Below the pieces are notes generated by a model. That model saw only the letters and a program-made list of their open reading frames with translations, did not search any database and was not told the origin of the DNA. This document shows, piece after piece, positions 62,801 to 64,000 of a stretch of DNA of 64,000 nt (its first letter is position 1; every line of letters starts with the position of its first letter). The DNA comes from Dermatophagoides farinae. Lineage: Eukaryota; Arthropoda; Arachnida; Sarcoptiformes; Pyroglyphidae. Made by a program: the position numbers and the translations under genes. Location: contig NW_027461519.1 of assembly GCF_024713945.1 (NCBI RefSeq), positions 124,001 to 188,000 of the forward strand, written 5' to 3'.

Positions 62801-63719
62801 AATGACTTGTGACATATCTCAACTGAACATTGTGGACTTGACTGAGCGCAACTTAGTGCTCGTCAACATGCTCTCAGATGAATTAAAATCAGCTATCTCA
62901 CTATTTTCAATGAAGAACTACATCAAAAAGGTGTTGTTGAGCTCTGACATTTCGATGCTGAGCGAATTTAAGCATGTCAGGTCTAGAGAAGCGATTCCTT
63001 TCCGCTGTAAGCCAGACACCCAGTCAGATTCACGGCTTTCAACCGGTGATTTTGGTTTTGTAGTGTGTTCAGACGGTTCATGGCTAATCACATCGGTCAA
63101 ATGTTCCAAAAGCTGCCCCGCACTGCCCACCTACATTAGCGAAGCGCCTGAAGCGTATTCAATTGCCAAGCAATCAAACAGATTTGGAAACACCATCGAA
63201 GTATCTTGTGCCGAAAATTACAACTCGATTCCGCCGCAGTTCGAAAACAAAAAGTATAAAGTGATGTGCTCACTCGACGGGATATGGACCAAGTTGCCAT
63301 TTAAATGTGGAAAAGGGTACACTGTCGACCCAATGAACGGGCAGAAGCTTGTTGTGAAACTGTTCAAAATAATAATCAACAGAACCACCATCATAATCAT
63401 CTCGGCGTTCGTGCTTATTTCCATTATTTTAATATGTATCGTTGTATACGTATGGAAAAAGAGAATAAACAAAGCTGCTGACATTCATTATATGGACCGT
63501 AGAGCTCTAACCGAAAATTACATTACCGAACTTGAGAACTTGGACCCGAACGTTCAGTTCTTAACAGAGAACATCATGCCAAACAAGGGCTTGTCACCTT
63601 TATGCGAAGAAAATCTGAACCAACGAGAATCAATTCAAAACAACCAAGCCAATAGTGAAATTAGCGCTATCAAGAGAATTAAAACGCTCGTGCCCAATTT
63701 AGACCACAAAAAAATTTAA
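53805..63719 (+). CDS. Giant type I membrane protein with TSP1, ShK-like, Notch/LNR and sushi-like modules
   Basis: The intronless gene encodes 3304 residues. After a signal-like start (MITLYNFLALVA) comes a ShK-like cysteine module (about 50-110, ending CPQTCGLC) and an LNR (about 113-150, GNGWCEEACNNASCQFDGGD). Then about twelve TSP1 repeats span roughly 153-800; good ones show W..WS.CS..CG (WGPWSSCSSSCGYG, WSEWTECTSKCGGG), while several are degenerate. A second ShK-LNR pair is near 803-900, a third near 1155-1245, more ShK-like modules at about 1330-1780 and 1920-1990, sushi-like units near 900, 1807-1872 and 2909-3170, and a fourth LNR near 2525-2559. A membrane helix (IIIISAFVLISIILICIVVYV) lies near 3195-3216, with an 88-residue tail. 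TSP1 proteins of apicomplexans act in adhesion and motility; that role here is inferred. Confidence 0.93.
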   Translation: MIYLRIGTMITLYNFLALVASKKAKSFLAKDEENQTKEIASIPALNAAGMKCEDSPMVEAAGIKCSILAKNIGALGCQRIIQELANEHGKSVENIPPMFRNKRIADACPQTCGLCELCAPGCTKWFIGNGWCEEACNNASCQFDGGDCWDKDCIVGPWGQWSECSVPCGPGGERVRRRDVLVKPNKNGKQCPPLIDKELNCNSDIKCPVDCKLSDWGNWSVCSAECGLGQVTRTREILVAPQKGGKPCGDLTQSADCFITPCNDSCKLSEFGEWSQCSSKIGSGSQIRIRQILKEPTLHDQPCGTLFEERKCVNFTDNTNEKDTCKFSDWSPWTVCSKSCGGGQTTRQRSVISGKCFDAPLIEKLACNNFECNEGCEYEEWGPWSSCSSSCGYGVQERTRQIKQTNNNAQKHCEELTQTQPCYSGVCESDCYSEIETECTTNSNSCGLGYEVLVDKKFIENTCISKYVVSDCNIPCLDNSIAEIVTCKEWTECVGNCEHGSSERTCITTNDQIIVQKRECRPKNCHNSCEYDSFSDYVMCEKNCGGCLEHADRSVIKPSESGTECNELRSWRNCIDTTRDNEDWGPWGACIAPCNKMGFKSRIKTSEGKSNLEITKYELKTTPCFRACNDTVNLLEEDNCIYSQWSEWGKCSNKCGQGVMKRYREIIQGENKNCKNIVQSVPCYMKSCDKRCKVGSWSDWSSCSMECGKGSKFRSRKIEQLPTSLKHSCPVVYETQVCLIKECREDHNCEMSEWSEWTECTSKCGGGVQKRTRSVIKEAIDDGKCGSTKEVRGCNLQRCPNTKCIDHPKIAESPLNCSMLKTQGCHTNILKLAREHNAEDQLPEELPPEARILDVCPMTCGVCNECAPGCELRDIGNTVCTQECNVEACNFDGGDCGSDCKLSDLNIPSGSKLETTKTGLMEGEKTELVCPVGYHIKGSARNWSYQLNCDKEKQLVVYKKEYLLDHLEGIEEKIKLTEELDCVKDDCYRVMITKFGKKSFNELNEEDINFFENVFTGLYEKERIIPGLITYRKHSGFIDCYLVLIENFKIFFTDPPNHRPIYSYSENQVDFCTSIRDDVVSFEDKWFYFNSDVIQRDKLLDVLNQIKIIENVEPSVFDGVKITAVDSLDTGISENLENIFTKIKLVGPSLIKSQCSDIPLVTKFAGISCDKLVSSLGCTYRLREADTSLTLLSEKATVATVCPQSCGLCTQECSKGCSNWFLGNGYCDEACNNENCAFDFGDCDAEKSTPEPTNKTPVSNVDKVIAADCKKLISLFPNQLTEPMKYLKLKDSAIENSSSYLKYEKSITDLCLNHNNETSALETFTDSAQCTDLENIKSISGLSCPEIVTLLNFDCSHNVSKFTDMNIFSKQDTIFDICPHSCGKCYRETKLFDTCHDYEIVEKLSGISCSQAIEMMGEDFCNTKLTDISNEVPAGLPKNSLLKNICNVSCGVCKSNEEIKNPLFLKQQKTWTISDSSETPEKCKNMLDDWQINDLTCFDVVETAKSCDMNIASSSFWNTHLYPEMLNLIESGIILNELSIISTLCQKECYRCDISQSEQIDDCADDLEIVENSLFSTCEYLISFAGCAANLKQVLSQHTSIPKFVLDNIDENLDIDDLCPMSCQRCPTFNVKEECEDSEIFAQYDFSCSGLVAYAENGCRTQLKDLNLSKTIKQKIVKDKGIDMNTQLSVFCLKTCDVCNVQGISKEVTVSPAKCVNAMDNMNLNITCEQIIGLLSTSMSIAEACESSMSSVAKGTSYESIARPGLAVKTLCAKECHTCGYVSCDDGFCNGDEEWIDCGGSCQPCQACNYADLKFLLRAHDLFLVTKDKPNQTTFETNQKVEIDCISGLSYTSADHYVVCKNKQWMIPPGKCVEPTVNAIKLELMISNFETNSSEFIYILYEVIHKLLSPELSDLKLYQAGTCDAFINSMMSTEHCKDEEVSAGSVTCAFLVTIGCNMNLHELAQMAGQKLPDEVPKMALVLDVCPKSCNSCKEAAIRRFEHNTKMQGSNQSLNCLKLELVSKFNENQRYSSMDQLSSQLIAKYRTTDFLNRTIQTDLIDTLKGINSESKVFIYTGGIKRSKTLSELNEEDISHMMWITNSNQAPQMFNIFNTIKLPISEYETAAKDTSSITDIKKKILGTHKNSFIVFDLNLTTILAPFIEEIETLLDNVIDFHSSLIDLILKNVSRYRFGNKYGVHLIKEDLENLAFGFNNNPECNEMFFEYKTFFEQDCSSYFILEESNASQITTFCDKLKGTNLDTTDTCTLKFINLFNKYSDLNCLANIYMKKVLSSLCNKNAEGKLCLFEFDSIYSQLGEKEFLKDNNILVTHCSSSSCWHSHIVYMQALSTLNIGWTLRKILDARSKPEQMIQEIRREFANYANIPASAETDDRMKFLMEYPQNLSDLFCSLIYNDSCVNYMQLLLEYSPIQHPKYYNQGCYAHCLQKSMFIYGNVLQNQAYYTSNQLLAAEAAAIVVFSSGLCVRNGSKYFSCPLLFSKLLDNLDDDQKKQSYKEPHNAGNVLHFTNYCNLMCNISYINDDFCDSACNNPFCVFDGLDCSFSKKFANFLRVLEHIVQFDNLNANCDEKDIASNVCSDKCKQALLSGVEQYNTCYFNAYSLLKDSFVNENQVKLKALKEYYLNEYSSLSIFNKVVDLSQENSYKNYLDINEVCKVQKFKELVTNHQNYKLSIIINLRIPTKNDVEIISNQSELKADRKKIQPLFLGYAEYQRIPDEEATFDRQLKEEYLDLDEKIQLLNASINVNQDKLLSWLISTILYRHDIIIYQDQVISKHLYKTQDNNYILTFSFNVSSNLDSITVNNLSQALLFDDKKRDELYLLIIDLLQDESKASQSGIGHNTELELRKLSTMQIDNVDAVISKQIESTMKISPYADRIQYLQTVNLNRSHNEVLDCSLDQLQELLGEKYLIDKENYKNFYTNQKFFAHNEKIPIKCNSNAVPIDEFKPRSSLNKNSAKSLKTSRQNYMVCEHGTWIKPLGITCEMTCDISQLNIVDLTERNLVLVNMLSDELKSAISLFSMKNYIKKVLLSSDISMLSEFKHVRSREAIPFRCKPDTQSDSRLSTGDFGFVVCSDGSWLITSVKCSKSCPALPTYISEAPEAYSIAKQSNRFGNTIEVSCAENYNSIPPQFENKKYKVMCSLDGIWTKLPFKCGKGYTVDPMNGQKLVVKLFKIIINRTTIIIISAFVLISIILICIVVYVWKKRINKAADIHYMDRRALTENYITELENLDPNVQFLTENIMPNKGLSPLCEENLNQRESIQNNQANSEISAIKRIKTLVPNLDHKKI

Positions 63720-63819
63720 CTCCAAAATATTTCGGGCGGGCTGGAAAATTAAGTAATAATATTTTTTGTAAAACAAAAAAATATGTATTTTTATATATTA
63801 AAATTAACAAACTAATAGA

Positions 63820-64000
63820 ATGACCTTAAACAAAAGTCATCGACAATGGAAAGAACCTAAATCTCGTAAATTTAGTAGTTTATCGAAAATCAAACCCGTT
63901 CAGTCTTTCGAGGAACGCCAAAAAGAAAAACTTGAGCTGAAAGCGTTAAAGGCAGAAGCAGTTGAAATTCTCAATCGTGAAAAGGAAATTCGCGCTGAAA
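63820..64000 (+). CDS. 5' part of a CGR1/CCDC86-like nucleolar protein, cut by the window edge
   Basis: The first 60 codons of a plus-strand gene run off the right edge. The start MTLNKSHRQWKEPKSRKFSS followed by KPVQSFEERQKEKLELKALK matches the CGR1/CCDC86 pattern (a W-K-x-x-K-S-R-x-F-S-S motif, then SWEKKxxERxExKxxK), which marks small basic coiled-coil proteins needed for 60S ribosome biogenesis in the nucleolus. The sequence is rich in Lys and Glu and forms a continuous helix. The spacing between the two motifs fits the family. Completeness cannot be judged. Confidence 0.65.
   Translation, partial: MTLNKSHRQWKEPKSRKFSSLSKIKPVQSFEERQKEKLELKALKAEAVEILNREKEIRAE

Noticed and set aside
1-64000. 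CRISPR arrays, insertion sequences, operons and ribosome binding sites.
   Set aside because: The sequence is eukaryotic nuclear DNA with spliceosomal introns. No regularly spaced repeats, transposase genes or terminal inverted repeats were seen.

Overview
This window is compact, AT-rich nuclear DNA from a protist that is most likely an apicomplexan or a close relative, and probably from the gregarine/Cryptosporidium side of the group. The main grounds are extracellular protein families: a 3304-residue membrane protein built from TSP1, ShK-like, Notch/LNR and sushi-like modules, a COWP-like cysteine-rich secreted protein, and a secreted MAM plus copper amine oxidase protein. The nuclear machinery (ORC1/CDC6-like, MCM3, RPB4, SmE, RIO1, class I HDAC, tRNA-Ala) is ordinary eukaryotic, and TAA, TAG and TGA are all used as stops. 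The lineage is an inference; no rRNA or organelle marker is present.

The most useful structural observation is that the genes carry ultrashort spliceosomal introns. I placed 18 by joining reading frames: two of 27 nt, seven of 28, five of 29, one of 31, two of 32 and one of 39. They start GTAAGT, GTAGGT, GTATGT or GTGAGT and mostly end TTTAG. Allowing for them recovers genes that look like scraps in an unspliced reading: SmE, RPB4, URM1, V-ATPase G, YIF1, a RIIa-SAM protein, the NAXD 3' exons, the MCM3 5' exon and a four-helix membrane protein. Very long genes are intronless.

Layout. 0-7.3 kb: 3' end of an unknown gene, RPL17 (minus), ORC1/CDC6-like ATPase, COWP-like secreted protein, LRR-like protein, SmE. 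7.4-17.5 kb: EHD-type GTPase, RPB4 (minus), RIO1 kinase, hypothetical genes, RIIa-SAM protein (minus), coiled-coil protein (minus), YIF1 (minus), ankyrin-like protein. 17.7-22.5 kb: MAM-copper amine oxidase. 22.6-33.6 kb: small unknown gene, HDAC, ALKBH8-like oxygenase, prefoldin-like protein, J-domain protein (minus), SEC12-like protein (minus), a GC-richer island of unknown nature, AP-complex sigma, an unknown acidic protein, MCM3. 33.6-38.7 kb: sugar transporter, URM1, a four-helix membrane protein and a small ORF (all minus), then NOT4-like without RING and V-ATPase G. 38.8-46.7 kb: CBP80-like helical protein, a small basic protein, tRNA-Ala(UGC), a disordered protein (minus), NAXD (minus), a small hypothetical gene. 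46.7-53.5 kb: a 2249-residue protein of unknown function (minus). 53.8-63.7 kb: the TSP1/ShK/LNR/sushi membrane protein. 63.8 kb to the end: 5' part of a CGR1/CCDC86-like nucleolar gene.

Most genes are housekeeping and unrelated to their neighbours, as expected in a eukaryote. Loose themes are replication initiation (ORC1/CDC6-like, MCM3), RNA handling (SmE, CBP80-like, NOT4-like, RIO1, CGR1-like), tRNA wobble modification (URM1, ALKBH8-like), ER-Golgi-endosome traffic (SEC12-like, YIF1, AP sigma, EHD, V-ATPase G) and the cell surface or cyst wall (COWP-like, copper amine oxidase, TSP1 protein). Convergent genes often end fewer than 50 bases apart.
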